DNA of 64,000 nucleotides from Mycobacterium marseillense (lineage in GTDB: Bacteria; Actinomycetota; Actinomycetes; Mycobacteriales; Mycobacteriaceae), in contig NZ_AP022584.1 in the NCBI RefSeq assembly GCF_010731675.1, forward strand, positions 4,154,001 through 4,218,000, read 5' to 3'. Below, piece after piece: positions 35,344-44,556 of this stretch; position 1 is the first letter of the stretch, and every line of letters begins with the position of its first letter. The position numbers and the translations under genes were made by a program. The notes beneath the pieces were generated by a model. That model worked only from the letters and a program-made list of their open reading frames with translations, was not told the DNA's origin and did not search any database.

Positions 35344-36699
35344 ATGGAACTGATGATGCCGACCGACGCGATCTTTCTTTTGGGTGAGTCTCGCGAACAT
35401 CCCATGCACGTCGGAGGCTTGCAGTTGTTCGAGCCGCCGCCGGGCGCCGGGCGCGGCTTCGCCCGTGAGCTGCACAAGCAACTGGCCGCCCAGCGGGACT
35501 TTCAGCCCACGTTTCGCAAGCATCCCGCGAAGTTCGTCGGCGGTATCGCAAACCTGGGCTGGTCCTACGACGACGACATCGATGTCGACTACCACGTCCG
35601 GCGTTCGGCGCTGCCCTCACCCAAACGGGTCCGCGAATTGCTCGAGCTGACCTCGCGGTGGCACAGCAGCCTGCTGGATCGTCATCGGCCCCTGTGGGAG
35701 ACACACATCGTCGAGGGCCTCAAAGACGGCCGGTTCGCCATCTACACCAAGGTTCACCACGCCCTGATCGACGGTGTGTCGGCGCAGAAGCTGATGCAGC
35801 GCGCGCTGACCACCGATCCCGACGACCCCGAGATCCGTGCCCCGTGGAGCCTGCGCAAACCCAAGCGCAAACCCAGCCCGTCATCTCCGTTGAGTTCGTT
35901 GGCCCGTACGGCGGGATCCCTTGCAGCGCTTGCCCCCTCGACAATTGGGTTGGCGCGCGCGGCGCTGCTCGAGCAGCAACTGACGTTGCCTTTCGGGGCG
36001 CCGAAGACCATGTTGAACGTCAAGATCGGTGGCGCTCGCCGCTGCGCCGCACAGTCGTGGTCGCTGGACCGCATCAAGAGCGTGAAGAGGGCTGCGGGCG
36101 TCACAGTGAACGACGTCGTCCTGGCGATGTGCTCGGGGGCGCTGCGCTATTACCTGCTCGAGCAGAACGCGCTGCCGGACACGCCGCTGATCGCGATGGT
36201 CCCGGTGAGCCTGCGCACCGAGGAAGAGGCCGACGCCGGCGGCAACATGGTCGGCGCCATCCTGTGCAACCTCGCGACCGACGCCGACGATCCTGCGCAG
36301 CGTCTGTTGACCATCAGCGATTCGATGCGCAGCAACAAGAAAGTCTTCTCGCAGTTGCCGCGGTTGCAGGCGCTCGCGCTGTCGGCCGTCAACACGTCGG
36401 CGTTGGCGTTGGCGGCGGTCCCGGGCTGGGTGGCATCGACGTCGCCCCCGTTCAACATCATCATTTCGAACGTGCCGGGACCCACGGAGCCGATCTACTA
36501 CGGGGGAGCCCGGCTCGACGGCAATTATCCGCTGTCCATCGCGTTGGACGGCCAGGCGCTGAACATCACCCTGGCCAGCAACGCCGGCAATCTGGACTTC
36601 GGTCTGGTGGGATGCCGACGCAGCGTGCCGCACCTGCAGCGTCTGCTACCGCATCTGGAATCCTCGCTGAAGGATCTGGAACGCGCTGTGGGAGAATAG
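35344..36699 (+). CDS. WS/DGAT/MGAT family O-acyltransferase
   Basis: A 451-residue wax-ester/triacylglycerol synthase-type enzyme that esterifies acyl-CoA to an alcohol or diacylglycerol. The active-site HHxxxDG is present as TKVHHALIDGVSAQ at about 138-151. GVTVNDVVLAMCSGALRYYL and the C-terminal FNIIISNVPGPTEPIYYGGA are also characteristic. Mycobacteria carry many paralogs, so the acceptor cannot be assigned. It runs six bases from the Nudix gene and begins the WS/DGAT-Nudix-dehalogenase-P450 run. Confidence 0.92.
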   Translation: MELMMPTDAIFLLGESREHPMHVGGLQLFEPPPGAGRGFARELHKQLAAQRDFQPTFRKHPAKFVGGIANLGWSYDDDIDVDYHVRRSALPSPKRVRELLELTSRWHSSLLDRHRPLWETHIVEGLKDGRFAIYTKVHHALIDGVSAQKLMQRALTTDPDDPEIRAPWSLRKPKRKPSPSSPLSSLARTAGSLAALAPSTIGLARAALLEQQLTLPFGAPKTMLNVKIGGARRCAAQSWSLDRIKSVKRAAGVTVNDVVLAMCSGALRYYLLEQNALPDTPLIAMVPVSLRTEEEADAGGNMVGAILCNLATDADDPAQRLLTISDSMRSNKKVFSQLPRLQALALSAVNTSALALAAVPGWVASTSPPFNIIISNVPGPTEPIYYGGARLDGNYPLSIALDGQALNITLASNAGNLDFGLVGCRRSVPHLQRLLPHLESSLKDLERAVGE

Positions 36700-36705
36700 A
36701 AGTCG

Positions 36706-37191
36706 ATGCCGAAGCTGAGCGCGGGGGTGATGTTGTACCGGATCCGCGACGGCGTCGTCGAGGTGTTGCTTGCGCATCCGGGCGGACCGTTCTGGGTCCG
36801 CAAGGACGACGGCGCGTGGTCGATCCCGAAGGGCGAGTACCCCGAGGGGGAGGACCCCTGGGCGGCCGCGCAGCGCGAGTTCTCCGAGGAGCTGGGCTTG
36901 TCGGTGCCGGCCGGGCCGCGCGTCGATCTCGGTCAGCTCAAGCAATCCGGCGGCAAGGTGGTGACCGCCTTCGGCGTGCACAGTGACCTCGACGTCACCG
37001 ACGCGCGCAGCAACACTTTCGAACTGGAATGGCCAAAGGGGTCGGGCACGCTGCGGGAGTTTCCCGAGGTCGATCGGGTGGGCTGGTTCGCGGTGGTGGC
37101 GGCGCGCACCAAGTTGCTGAAGGGCCAGCACGCTTTTCTCGACCGCTTGATGGCCGATCCGGCTATCGCCGGACTATCCGAAGGGACCTGA
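36706..37191 (+). CDS. Nudix hydrolase
   Basis: A 161-residue protein with a complete Nudix box: G-x5-E-x7-REFSEELGL, within GEYPEGEDPWAAAQREFSEE at about residues 43-62. Leading strands WSIPKGE and VEVLLAHPGGPF fit the fold. The family hydrolyses nucleoside diphosphates linked to other groups; the substrate is unknown. It lies between the acyltransferase (6-base gap) and the dehalogenase (1-base gap). Confidence 0.9.
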   Translation: MPKLSAGVMLYRIRDGVVEVLLAHPGGPFWVRKDDGAWSIPKGEYPEGEDPWAAAQREFSEELGLSVPAGPRVDLGQLKQSGGKVVTAFGVHSDLDVTDARSNTFELEWPKGSGTLREFPEVDRVGWFAVVAARTKLLKGQHAFLDRLMADPAIAGLSEGT

Positions 37192-37192
37192 A

Positions 37193-38098
37193 ATGCAGAC
37201 GCTGCGCACACCCGACGACCGATTCGACGCGGTTCCTGATTTCCCTTACCCGCCAAGGTATTGCGAACTGTCCGACGATGACGGCGGCACGTTGCGCGTG
37301 GCCTGGATCGAAGACGGCCCACAGAACGCCGATCCGATTCTCATGCTGCACGGCGAGCCGTCGTGGTCCTACCTGTACCGCAAGATGATTCCGATACTGG
37401 TGGCCGAGGGTCACCGGGTCATCTGCCCGGACCTCGTCGGGTTCGGCCGCTCGGACAAGCCCACCCGGCTCGACGACCACAGCTATGCGCGCCACGTCGA
37501 ATGGATGCGCGCGCTGGCGTTCGACGTCCTCGACCTCCGCAACGTCACTTTGGTCGGTCAGGACTGGGGCGGGCTGATCGGATTGCGGCTCGCCGCAGAG
37601 CATCCCGAACGGTTCGCCCGGGTGGTCGTCGCCAACACCGGGCTGCCCAACGGGGATCAGCCGATGGCCGACATCTGGTGGCGCTTCCGGGAGGCCATCA
37701 CGTCGGCGCCGGCGCTGGACATCGGCGCGTTCGTGCAGGGCGGCTGTCGCCGGCAGATGAGCGACGCCGAACGTGCGGGCTACGACGCGCCGTTTCCCGC
37801 TGACGAATACTGCACCGGCCCGCGGGCCATGCCCGGGCTGGTGCCCACGTCACCGGAGGACCCCGCCGCGGCGGCCAACAAGGCCGCGTGGACCAAGTTG
37901 TCGGTCAGCCCGACGCCCATGCTGGTCGCCTTCAGTGACAGCGACCCCATTACCGGGCCGATGGCCGCGATCTTCCAGCGCGAGATGCGCGGCGCGCAAG
38001 GGATCGACCACCCGGTGATCCGCGGCGCCGGACACTTTCTGCAGGAAGACGCCGGCGAAGAACTGGCCGGCCACATCGCGGCGTTCCTGCGCCGCTGA
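37193..38098 (+). CDS. Haloalkane dehalogenase-like alpha/beta hydrolase (DhmA type)
   Basis: A 301-residue alpha/beta hydrolase. HGEPSWSYLYRKM supplies the oxyanion region; LVGQDWGGLIGLRLA (about 121-135) has the aspartate nucleophile expected of dehalogenases with an adjacent Trp; RGAGHFLQED holds the catalytic histidine. The opening MQTLRTPDDRFDAVPDFP is close to what I recall of M. tuberculosis DhmA (Rv2296). True dehalogenase activity must be measured, since epoxide hydrolases share the aspartate. Confidence 0.87.
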   Translation: MQTLRTPDDRFDAVPDFPYPPRYCELSDDDGGTLRVAWIEDGPQNADPILMLHGEPSWSYLYRKMIPILVAEGHRVICPDLVGFGRSDKPTRLDDHSYARHVEWMRALAFDVLDLRNVTLVGQDWGGLIGLRLAAEHPERFARVVVANTGLPNGDQPMADIWWRFREAITSAPALDIGAFVQGGCRRQMSDAERAGYDAPFPADEYCTGPRAMPGLVPTSPEDPAAAANKAAWTKLSVSPTPMLVAFSDSDPITGPMAAIFQREMRGAQGIDHPVIRGAGHFLQEDAGEELAGHIAAFLRR

Positions 38099-38142
38099 GC
38101 AGGGTGGGATGCGACGGATCAGACTCCGGGCACAATGTCAGG

Positions 38143-39378
38143 ATGACGACCGCCCCTACCGAGGCCGCCGAATCCCAAGGGCTGTTGCTGCAGCTGCTGG
38201 ACCCCGCCAACCGGGCCGACCCGTACCGGCTCTGCGCGCAGTTTCGTGACCGCGGACCGTTGCAGCTGCCGGACGCCAACCTGGCGGTCTTCTTGAGTTA
38301 CCGCGACTGCGACGAGGTGTTGCGCCACCCGTCGTCGAGCAGCGACAACGTCAACTCGACCGTCGCGAAGCGGCAGGCGGAGTCCGGCACGACGCCGGCC
38401 CGGCAAGGCCCACCGGGTTTCTTGTTCCTCGACCCGCCCGATCACACCCGGCTGCGCAAGCTGGTCAGCAAGGCATTCGCGCCGAGGGTGGTGAGCGCGA
38501 TGCAACCCGACATCAGCTCGCTGGTCGACGGACTGCTCGACCGGGTCGCCGAAAAAGGACGATTCGAAGTCGTCGAGGATTTCGCCTATCCGCTGCCGGT
38601 CGCGGTGATCTGCCGGCTGCTCGGTGTGCCGCTGGACGACGAGCCGCAGTTCAGCCGCGCGTCGGCGTTGCTGGCCCAGGCGCTGGACCCGTTTTCGACG
38701 ATCACCGGTGTGCCGGAGGAGGTCGCCAATGAGCGACAACAGGCCGGCACCTGGCTGCGTGAGTACTTCCACGGCCTGATCGACAAGCGCCGCTCACGAC
38801 CCGGCGACGACCTGCTGTCGGGGTTGATCGCCGTCGAGGAGTCGGGCGATCAACTGACCGAACAAGAGATCGTCTCCACGTGCAACCTGCTGCTCATCGC
38901 CGGGCACGAGACCACGGTGAACCTCATCGGGAACGCCGTGTTGGCCATGCTGCGCAACACCGGCCAGTGGGCAGCCCTGGGCGCCGACCCCGACCGAGCT
39001 TCGGCGATCGTGGAGGAGACCCTGCGCTATGACCCGCCCGTACAGCTGGTGGGCCGGATTGCGCTCGCCGACATGGTGATTGGCGGCATCGAGGTGCCCG
39101 CGGGTGACGTCATGATGCTGTTGCTCGCCGGCGCCAGCCGGGATCCCGCCGAATACGATCGCCCGGACGTGTTCGATCCGGATCGGAAAACCATGCGGCA
39201 CTTGGGCTTCGGTCGCGGGGCGCATTACTGCCTGGGCGCGCCGCTGGCCCGGTTGGAGGCCGGCGTGGCGCTGGCGGCGGTGGCCGCGCGCTTCCCGAAC
39301 GCGCGCTTGGAGGGCGAACCGCAGTACAAGACCAACGTCACGTTGCGCGGGCTGTCGGAGCTCGTGCTCGCGACCTGA
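38143..39378 (+). CDS. Cytochrome P450
   Basis: A 411-residue P450 from the ATG at 38143 (MTTAPTEAAESQGLLLQLLD). It has the I-helix oxygen-activating AGHETTVNLIGN, the ExxR pair ETLRYDPP, and the heme loop FGRGAHYCLGAPLARLE with the cysteine ligand at about 361. No ferredoxin gene is adjacent. It follows the dehalogenase after 44 bases on the same strand. The CYP subfamily cannot be named safely. Confidence 0.93.
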   Translation: MTTAPTEAAESQGLLLQLLDPANRADPYRLCAQFRDRGPLQLPDANLAVFLSYRDCDEVLRHPSSSSDNVNSTVAKRQAESGTTPARQGPPGFLFLDPPDHTRLRKLVSKAFAPRVVSAMQPDISSLVDGLLDRVAEKGRFEVVEDFAYPLPVAVICRLLGVPLDDEPQFSRASALLAQALDPFSTITGVPEEVANERQQAGTWLREYFHGLIDKRRSRPGDDLLSGLIAVEESGDQLTEQEIVSTCNLLLIAGHETTVNLIGNAVLAMLRNTGQWAALGADPDRASAIVEETLRYDPPVQLVGRIALADMVIGGIEVPAGDVMMLLLAGASRDPAEYDRPDVFDPDRKTMRHLGFGRGAHYCLGAPLARLEAGVALAAVAARFPNARLEGEPQYKTNVTLRGLSELVLAT

Positions 39379-39744
39379 TCAGCGGTCCCAGGGCGGGCTT
39401 TCGTCCATCTTCCTGTAGTACTTCGCCAGGTGGCTTTTGATCCGATCGACGTCGGAGTCGGGCACGTCGATGCCGCCGCGCGCACCGTCCATGATCGCGC
39501 CGGCCGCCATCACCCCGCGGGGCACCGCCTTGAGGGTGCCGCCGATGACGTCGGCGATCAGGAGCTTGTACCCGGTGAAGTTGTCCTTCTTGTCGCCGTC
39601 GTACCAGACGTGGGCGTCGCGGTACTTCTGGTTGGGGGCATCCTCGGCGCCGGCCCACTTGCGGACCCGCTTCTCGGCCGCGTCGCCTTCCCACTTCCGG
39701 TCGCGATCGGCCAACGGCAAATCTTGAAAGGCTGTGACTGACAT
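39379..39744 (-). CDS. Small phage-head-associated-like protein
   Basis: A 121-residue protein from the ATG at 39744 (MSVTAFQDLPLADRDRKWEG). The pattern of DRDRKWEGDAAEKRVRKWAG, a short HVWYD strand, DNFTGYKLLIADVIGG and SHLAKYYRKMDESPPW recalls a region commonly found in phage head-maturation proteins, where it is linked to the prohead protease. It stands alone here, without other phage genes. It is tail to tail with the P450 (stops adjacent). Function unknown; a domesticated phage piece is an inference. Confidence 0.65.
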   Translation of the reverse strand: MSVTAFQDLPLADRDRKWEGDAAEKRVRKWAGAEDAPNQKYRDAHVWYDGDKKDNFTGYKLLIADVIGGTLKAVPRGVMAAGAIMDGARGGIDVPDSDVDRIKSHLAKYYRKMDESPPWDR

Positions 39745-39873
39745 GCGGGCCGCGTGCCCGCTTCGGCGGGGCGTTAAACGCGCGCATTCGAAGTTATCCA
39801 CAGTTGGAAGTTCGTCCACAAGCTGACTTTTGGGCTGGGTTTCGTGTCCGGGTGCACGGCTACAGTCGAAGGC

Positions 39874-41412
39874 ATGTTCGATTGCGAGTTACCGAGTGCC
39901 GAGGCGCTGGCATGCGCCGATGACGCGACAGTGGTGACCGCGATCGCCGAATGCGCGCGGATCGAGGCGGCGGCCGCGGCGCGCCGGCTGGCGGCTACCG
40001 CGGAACTGGTGCACCGCCACGCCAACGGTCCCACCGACTGCGCGCACTGGTCATGTGACAACTGGGATGCGATGGCGGCGGAGGTGGCCGCCGCGCAGAA
40101 CATCGGCCACGCCATGGCCTCGGGACAGATGTATCTTGCTGTGGCCCTGCGTGATCGGTTGCCGCGGGTGGCAGCGTTGTTCGCCGAGGGCGCCGTCAGT
40201 GCCAGGCTGGCGGCGACGATTGTCTGGCGCACCGACCTGATCAAAGACCCAGAATCGCTCCGGTTGGTCGATGCGATGCTGGCCGAGGATGCGACCGGCT
40301 TCGGGCCGATGACGGCGAACAAAACCGCACAAGCGATCGACGCCGTGGTGGACCAACACGATCCGGGAGCTTTGCGGCGCACCCGCACTGGCGCCCGCGC
40401 CCGCGACGTGGTCATCAACCAGGCCGATGACGAGTCGGGCACCGCGGACCTGTGGGGACGGCTCTACGCGACCGATGCGGCCATGCTGGATCGGCGCCTG
40501 TCGCAACTGGCCCACACGGTCTGCCAGGACGACCCGCGCACCCTCGGCCAGCGGCGTGCCGATGCGTTGGGTGCGCTTGCCGCCGACGCGGATCGGCTCG
40601 CGTGCGCATGTGGCAACCGCGATTGCCCGGTCGGCACCGCCGACGACGAGCGGGCCGGCAGCGTGGTGATTCACGTTGTCGCCCAAGCGTCGACGTTGGA
40701 CGCCGACCCGGATCCGCACATGTGCGGAGAACGGCCCTCCACGCCCATCACACCGGAGATGACCCTGGCCGAGGCTCTGACGCCCGACCCGGAACCCGAC
40801 GTGCCCGCCGAACGCAAGCCTCCCGCTCTGATCACCGGCGGCGGCGTGATTTCTCCCGCGCTGGTCGCCGAGTTGGTCCGCGGTGGGGCGAAGGTTCGGC
40901 CGGTACACCATCCCGGCGACGCCCCGCCCGAATCGGGATACCGGCCATCGGCCGAGCTGGAACGGTTTATCCGCTGCCGGGATATGACCTGCCGGTTCCC
41001 CGGTTGCGACCGGCCCGCCGAGTTCGCCGATATCGACCACACGGTGCCCTACCCGCTCGGGCCGACTCACGCGTCCAACCTCAAATGCCTGTGCCGAAAA
41101 CATCATCTATTGAAGACTTTCTGGACGGGCTGGCATGACGAGCAACGGCCCGACGGCACCATCGCTTGGACATCGCCAAGGGGGCACCGCTACGTCACCC
41201 GGCCAGGCAGCCGACTGTTCTTTCCAACCCTTTGCGCGCCAACCGGCAAATTATCAACCGCTCCAGGGCAATACCGCCCTCCCGGCAATCGCGGCGTCAT
41301 GATGCCCGCGCGACGGCGGACCCGTCAGCAAGACCGTGCCCGCCGCATCGATGCCGAACGCTCGCTGAACGCCGCACGTGTCGCCGAACGCAACCAGCCG
41401 CCGCCGTTCTAG
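39874..41412 (+). CDS. DUF222 / HNH endonuclease domain protein (13E12 repeat family)
   Basis: A 512-residue protein. The DUF222 domain spans about residues 30-330 and includes the typical [14 protein letters not shown]. The HNH motif lies near residues 365-410: [20 protein letters not shown], a cysteine pair and [13 protein letters not shown]. The ATG at 39874 has AAGG upstream. The family is highly multiplied in mycobacteria (13E12 repeats), sometimes associated with mobile elements. It overlaps the 3' end of ligC by four bases. Confidence 0.92.
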   Translation: MFDCELPSAEALACADDATVVTAIAECARIEAAAAARRLAATAELVHRHANGPTDCAHWSCDNWDAMAAEVAAAQNIGHAMASGQMYLAVALRDRLPRVAALFAEGAVSARLAATIVWRTDLIKDPESLRLVDAMLAEDATGFGPMTANKTAQAIDAVVDQHDPGALRRTRTGARARDVVINQADDESGTADLWGRLYATDAAMLDRRLSQLAHTVCQDDPRTLGQRRADALGALAADADRLACACGNRDCPVGTADDERAGSVVIHVVAQASTLDADPDPHMCGERPSTPITPEMTLAEALTPDPEPDVPAERKPPALITGGGVISPALVAELVRGGAKVRPVHHPGDAPPESGYRPSAELERFIRCRDMTCRFPGCDRPAEFADIDHTVPYPLGPTHASNLKCLCRKHHLLKTFWTGWHDEQRPDGTIAWTSPRGHRYVTRPGSRLFFPTLCAPTGKLSTAPGQYRPPGNRGVMMPARRRTRQQDRARRIDAERSLNAARVAERNQPPPF

Positions 41413-42491
41413 CCCGGGCCGAGGCCCGGCACGATCTCGCCGAGACTGAACGTCACCGGCTGTTCCAGCTGCTCGTAGGTGCACGAGCGCGGGTCGCGGT
41501 CCGGGCGCCACCTGTTGAACTGCGCGGTATGACGAAACCGCCGCCCCTCCATGTGGTCGTAGCGGACCTCGACCACACGCTCGGGGCGCAGCGGCACAAA
41601 GGAGAGATCCTTGCCGGCGTTCCACCGCGAGTATTCGTTCTTGCGGGGCGTCCGCTCGCCGGCTTCGTGGGCGGCCCAGTTCCACGGGTGATCGGTGAAG
41701 TCGGTGACGAGCGCCTGCAGTTCGGCGAACAGCCGGCGCCGCTCGGCCATCGGGAAGGCGCCGATGACGCCGACCGACGCCAGCTGCCCATCATCCTGGT
41801 AGAGCCCCAGCAGCAGCGACCCGATCGCGTCGGCGCCGGACTTGTGCACCCGGTAGCCGGCGACAACGCAGTCCGCGGTCCGTTCGTGCTTGATCTTGAA
41901 CATGACCCGCTTGTCCGGCTGGTAGGTGACGTCCAGCGGCTTGGCGATCACGCCATCGAGGCCGGCACCCTCGAACTCGTCGAACCACCGCTGCGCGGTG
42001 CTCAGATCGGTCGTGGCGGGCGTGACATGGATCGAACGCCCCGGCCCGCCCACCGCATCGACGAGGGCCGCCCGCCGCTCGCTGAACGGCCGCCGGGTGT
42101 AGTCCTCGTCGCCGAGCGCCAGCAGGTCGAACGCGATGAAGGACGCGGGCGTCGCCTCGGCCAGCATCCGCACCCGCGAGTCGGCCGGGTGGATGCGCTG
42201 TTGCAGCGCCTCGAAGTCCAATCTGGTGCCGGTGGCTCGCGTAGTGGATATGACGATCTCCCCGTCGATCACGCAGCGCGGCGGCAGCTCGGCCTTGACG
42301 GCGGCGACCAACTCCGGGAAGTAGCGGGTCATCGGCCGCTCGTTGCGGCTGCCCAGCTCGACGTCGTCGCCGTCGCGGAAACAGATCGACCTGAATCCGT
42401 CCCACTTGGGCTCATACGACGCGTCGGGCGGAATCGAGCGAACCGACTTGGCCAGCATCGGCGACACCGGCGGCATGACAGCGAGGTCCAT
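41409..42491 (-). CDS. ligC: ATP-dependent DNA ligase LigC
   Basis: A 360-residue ligase. Motif I is [12 protein letters not shown], in which Lys is adenylated (about residue 29). [38 protein letters not shown] and [17 protein letters not shown] supply the other nucleotidyltransferase motifs. An OB-fold region follows. LigC works with polymerase domains such as the divergent neighbour in base excision and break repair. The 26-base divergent spacer toward the polymerase gene implies a shared promoter. Order matches M. tuberculosis Rv3731/Rv3730c. Confidence 0.94.
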   Translation of the reverse strand: MDLAVMPPVSPMLAKSVRSIPPDASYEPKWDGFRSICFRDGDDVELGSRNERPMTRYFPELVAAVKAELPPRCVIDGEIVISTTRATGTRLDFEALQQRIHPADSRVRMLAEATPASFIAFDLLALGDEDYTRRPFSERRAALVDAVGGPGRSIHVTPATTDLSTAQRWFDEFEGAGLDGVIAKPLDVTYQPDKRVMFKIKHERTADCVVAGYRVHKSGADAIGSLLLGLYQDDGQLASVGVIGAFPMAERRRLFAELQALVTDFTDHPWNWAAHEAGERTPRKNEYSRWNAGKDLSFVPLRPERVVEVRYDHMEGRRFRHTAQFNRWRPDRDPRSCTYEQLEQPVTFSLGEIVPGLGPG

Positions 42492-42517
42492 AGCCTGATT
42501 GTGCTGGAATCGGTGGT

Positions 42518-43549
42518 ATGGCTGCTGCAGAGGAGCTCGAAGTCGACGGCATTGCGGTCCGCCTGACCAATCCGGACAAGGTGTATTTCCCCAAGCTGGG
42601 GTCCAAGGGCACCAAGCGCCACCTGGTCGAGTACTACCGCGCCGTCGCGGGCGGGCCCATGCTCGACACGCTGCGCGACCGGCCCAGCCACCTGCAGCGA
42701 TTCCCGGACGGCATCGACGGCGAGGAGATCTACCAGAAGCGGATTCCCCAGCACCATCCCGACTACCTGGAAACCTGCCAGGTGACGTTTCCGTCGGGAC
42801 GGACCGCCGACGCGCTGAAGGTCACCCATCCCGCCGCGATCGTGTGGGCGGCGCAGATGGGCACGATCACCCTGCACCCGTGGCAGGTGCGCTGCCCGGA
42901 CACCGACCACCCCGACGAGCTGCGCATCGATCTGGATCCGCAGCCCGGCGTCGCCTTCGAACAGGCGCGCACCGTCGCGGTCGACGTGTTGCGGCCGCTG
43001 CTCGACGAGCTCGGTCTTGTCGGCTACCCGAAGACATCCGGGGGCCGCGGGATCCACGTCTTCCTGCGGATCGCCACCGACTGGGATTTCATCGAAGTGC
43101 GCCGCGCGGGCATCGCACTGGCCCGCGAAGTGGAGCGCCGCGCGCCCGACGCCGTCACCACGGCGTGGTGGAAGGAAGAACGGGGCGAGCGCATCTTCGT
43201 CGATTTCAACCAGAACGCCCGGGACCGCACCATGGCATCAGCCTATTCGGTGCGGCGCACGCCGATCGCGACGGTGTCGATGCCGCTGACATGGGACGAA
43301 TTGGCCGGCGCCGAGCCCGACGAGTACACCATGGCGACCGTGCCCGAACTGGTCTCGCGCCGGGAAGACCCTTGGGCCGCAATGGATGATGTCGCTCAGT
43401 CGATCTCACCGCTGTTGGAGATGGCCGCGGCCGACGAAGAGCGTGGCCTCGGCGACATGCCGTATCCACCGAACTATCCGAAGATGCCCGGCGAGCCCAA
43501 ACGCGTTCAGCCCAGCCGGGATACGGATCGCAAAAACGGGAAAAAATAA
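42518..43549 (+). CDS. LigD-type primase-polymerase (PolDom)
   Basis: A 343-residue archaeo-eukaryotic-primase-type polymerase that can add nucleotides at breaks and gaps. DELRIDLDPQPGVAFEQAR carries the catalytic aspartates (about 130), KTSGGRGIHVFL binds nucleotide (about 170), and IFVDFNQNARDRTMASAYSV has the third acid. The C-terminus ends in a basic tail. It is a stand-alone polymerase and lacks the ligase and nuclease domains of full LigD. The family members in M. smegmatis are called PolD. Confidence 0.93.
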   Translation: MAAAEELEVDGIAVRLTNPDKVYFPKLGSKGTKRHLVEYYRAVAGGPMLDTLRDRPSHLQRFPDGIDGEEIYQKRIPQHHPDYLETCQVTFPSGRTADALKVTHPAAIVWAAQMGTITLHPWQVRCPDTDHPDELRIDLDPQPGVAFEQARTVAVDVLRPLLDELGLVGYPKTSGGRGIHVFLRIATDWDFIEVRRAGIALAREVERRAPDAVTTAWWKEERGERIFVDFNQNARDRTMASAYSVRRTPIATVSMPLTWDELAGAEPDEYTMATVPELVSRREDPWAAMDDVAQSISPLLEMAAADEERGLGDMPYPPNYPKMPGEPKRVQPSRDTDRKNGKK

Positions 43550-43557
43550 ACCGAAAT

Positions 43558-43585
43558 CCGTTACCCGATCATCCCGAGGTAACGG
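43558..43585 (+). terminator. Inverted repeat after the polymerase gene
   Basis: CCGTTACC (43558-43565) and GGTAACGG (43578-43585) are exact complements with a 12-base loop, starting eight bases after the polymerase stop. It is a likely terminator without a T tract, as is common in mycobacteria. Confidence 0.55.
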
Positions 43586-43848
43586 GCTTGCCGCCCGCGA
43601 TGGGCCCGCGGTTACCCCTCTCACATGACTGAACCGCCTGCCCATGCGAGCGTCTCAACGCTATCATTCGCCGGGGGTGCGCGGAAGTGAACCTCTTGTG
43701 CCCCAGGGAATTAGGAAAGTGGACCCGAACCACACGAATTCCCCTACCCGAACTGCCAGGGTGTCGGGGCCGACCGCGTCCAGCGCTGTTTCGCTGAGGC
43801 GATCAGTCTACCGCGAACCCGTGTAAAGGGCACCAACGAATTCGCGAC

Positions 43849-43882
43849 GGGCGTGCGCACGGCCCGAAGGGTGCGCACGCCC
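43849..43882. repeat. Perfect 12-bp inverted repeat (strong hairpin)
   Basis: GGGCGTGCGCAC (43849-43860) is complementary to GTGCGCACGCCC (43871-43882) across a 10-base loop. The stem is all but guaranteed to fold in RNA. It is 300 bases from the nearest gene and could be a terminator, an RNA element or the end of a lost element. Confidence 0.6.
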
Positions 43883-44117
43883 TCGCGTCGCCGAGATGCC
43901 GCGCCCGCTGAGGAGTGGTCGGGACAGGACTCAACGCGCAGCGCTAAAGCCTAGGTGCCCAGTCACTTTCGCGAGCCGCGGCCGCGCCGGTGTTGTCACG
44001 GCGTCGTCCGATACGCGAGGGGATGGTATCGGCTTCGGCCGTGCGAGGAACTGGCACCCAATGCCGATAAGGGGAAGGGGTACCGGTTGAGGCGACGCCA
44101 GTAGTCGGGGCGCGCCT

Positions 44118-44239
44118 TATGTGCAGGTGAGGCCCGCGGGAGTGCAGTCGATAGTAATCGGCACCATGCATCCCGAGGTTGTCAACGCGGTGGCGGCAAG
44201 AAAAAGGCCGAGAACAACTTTGTACTTCAAACGAGACAT
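44118..44239 (-). pseudogene. Frameshifted small lipoprotein-like gene
   Basis: An ATG at 44239 with GGAG five bases upstream opens MSRLKYK and then meets a stop after 18 codons in that frame. One base shifted, the same stretch continues as a clean lipoprotein-type sequence, VVLGLFLAATALTTSGC followed by MVPITIDCTPAGLTCT, and stops at 44118. The joined product would be about 40 residues: positive N-terminus, hydrophobic core and a TSGC lipobox. Either the gene is broken by a one-base deletion near 44219 or the base call is wrong. The alternative is chance. Confidence 0.35.
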
Positions 44240-44556
44240 GACCACTCCATTCGTCCAGAAGGAATGCTTCGCCCGAGGAGCGTTATATTACGTGAGTACA
44301 ATGCGGAATGCTATGGGATCCAGTGAAATAAAGGCGATTTACGTCAACTGATTGAATTTCTTCGGGCCGCATCTTTTGCCGGTCCAAGGCCCCGCCTTGG
44401 CTGCGGTTTCCGCCTATCGAGAACGACGCCAAACGTATTCGGGGGAGACGGGATACCCGTTAAGCGGGAGAACGCCACCGGCGAAGCCGACGTCGGTCGC
44501 GTCGCGCGAACGGGCAACACCGCAAATATGTTTCGCGCCGCCAGGGGCGAAGTTGG

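Larger units (their letters stand above)
43550..44556. other. 1-kb intergenic stretch without an intact gene
   Basis: No open frame here has clear coding character. The stretch holds two strong inverted repeats (43558-43585, 43849-43882) and the frameshifted small lipoprotein-like gene on the minus strand (44118-44239). Its G+C falls toward the right end. Nothing else was recognised: no tRNA, and no insertion-sequence ends seen. Confidence 0.7.
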
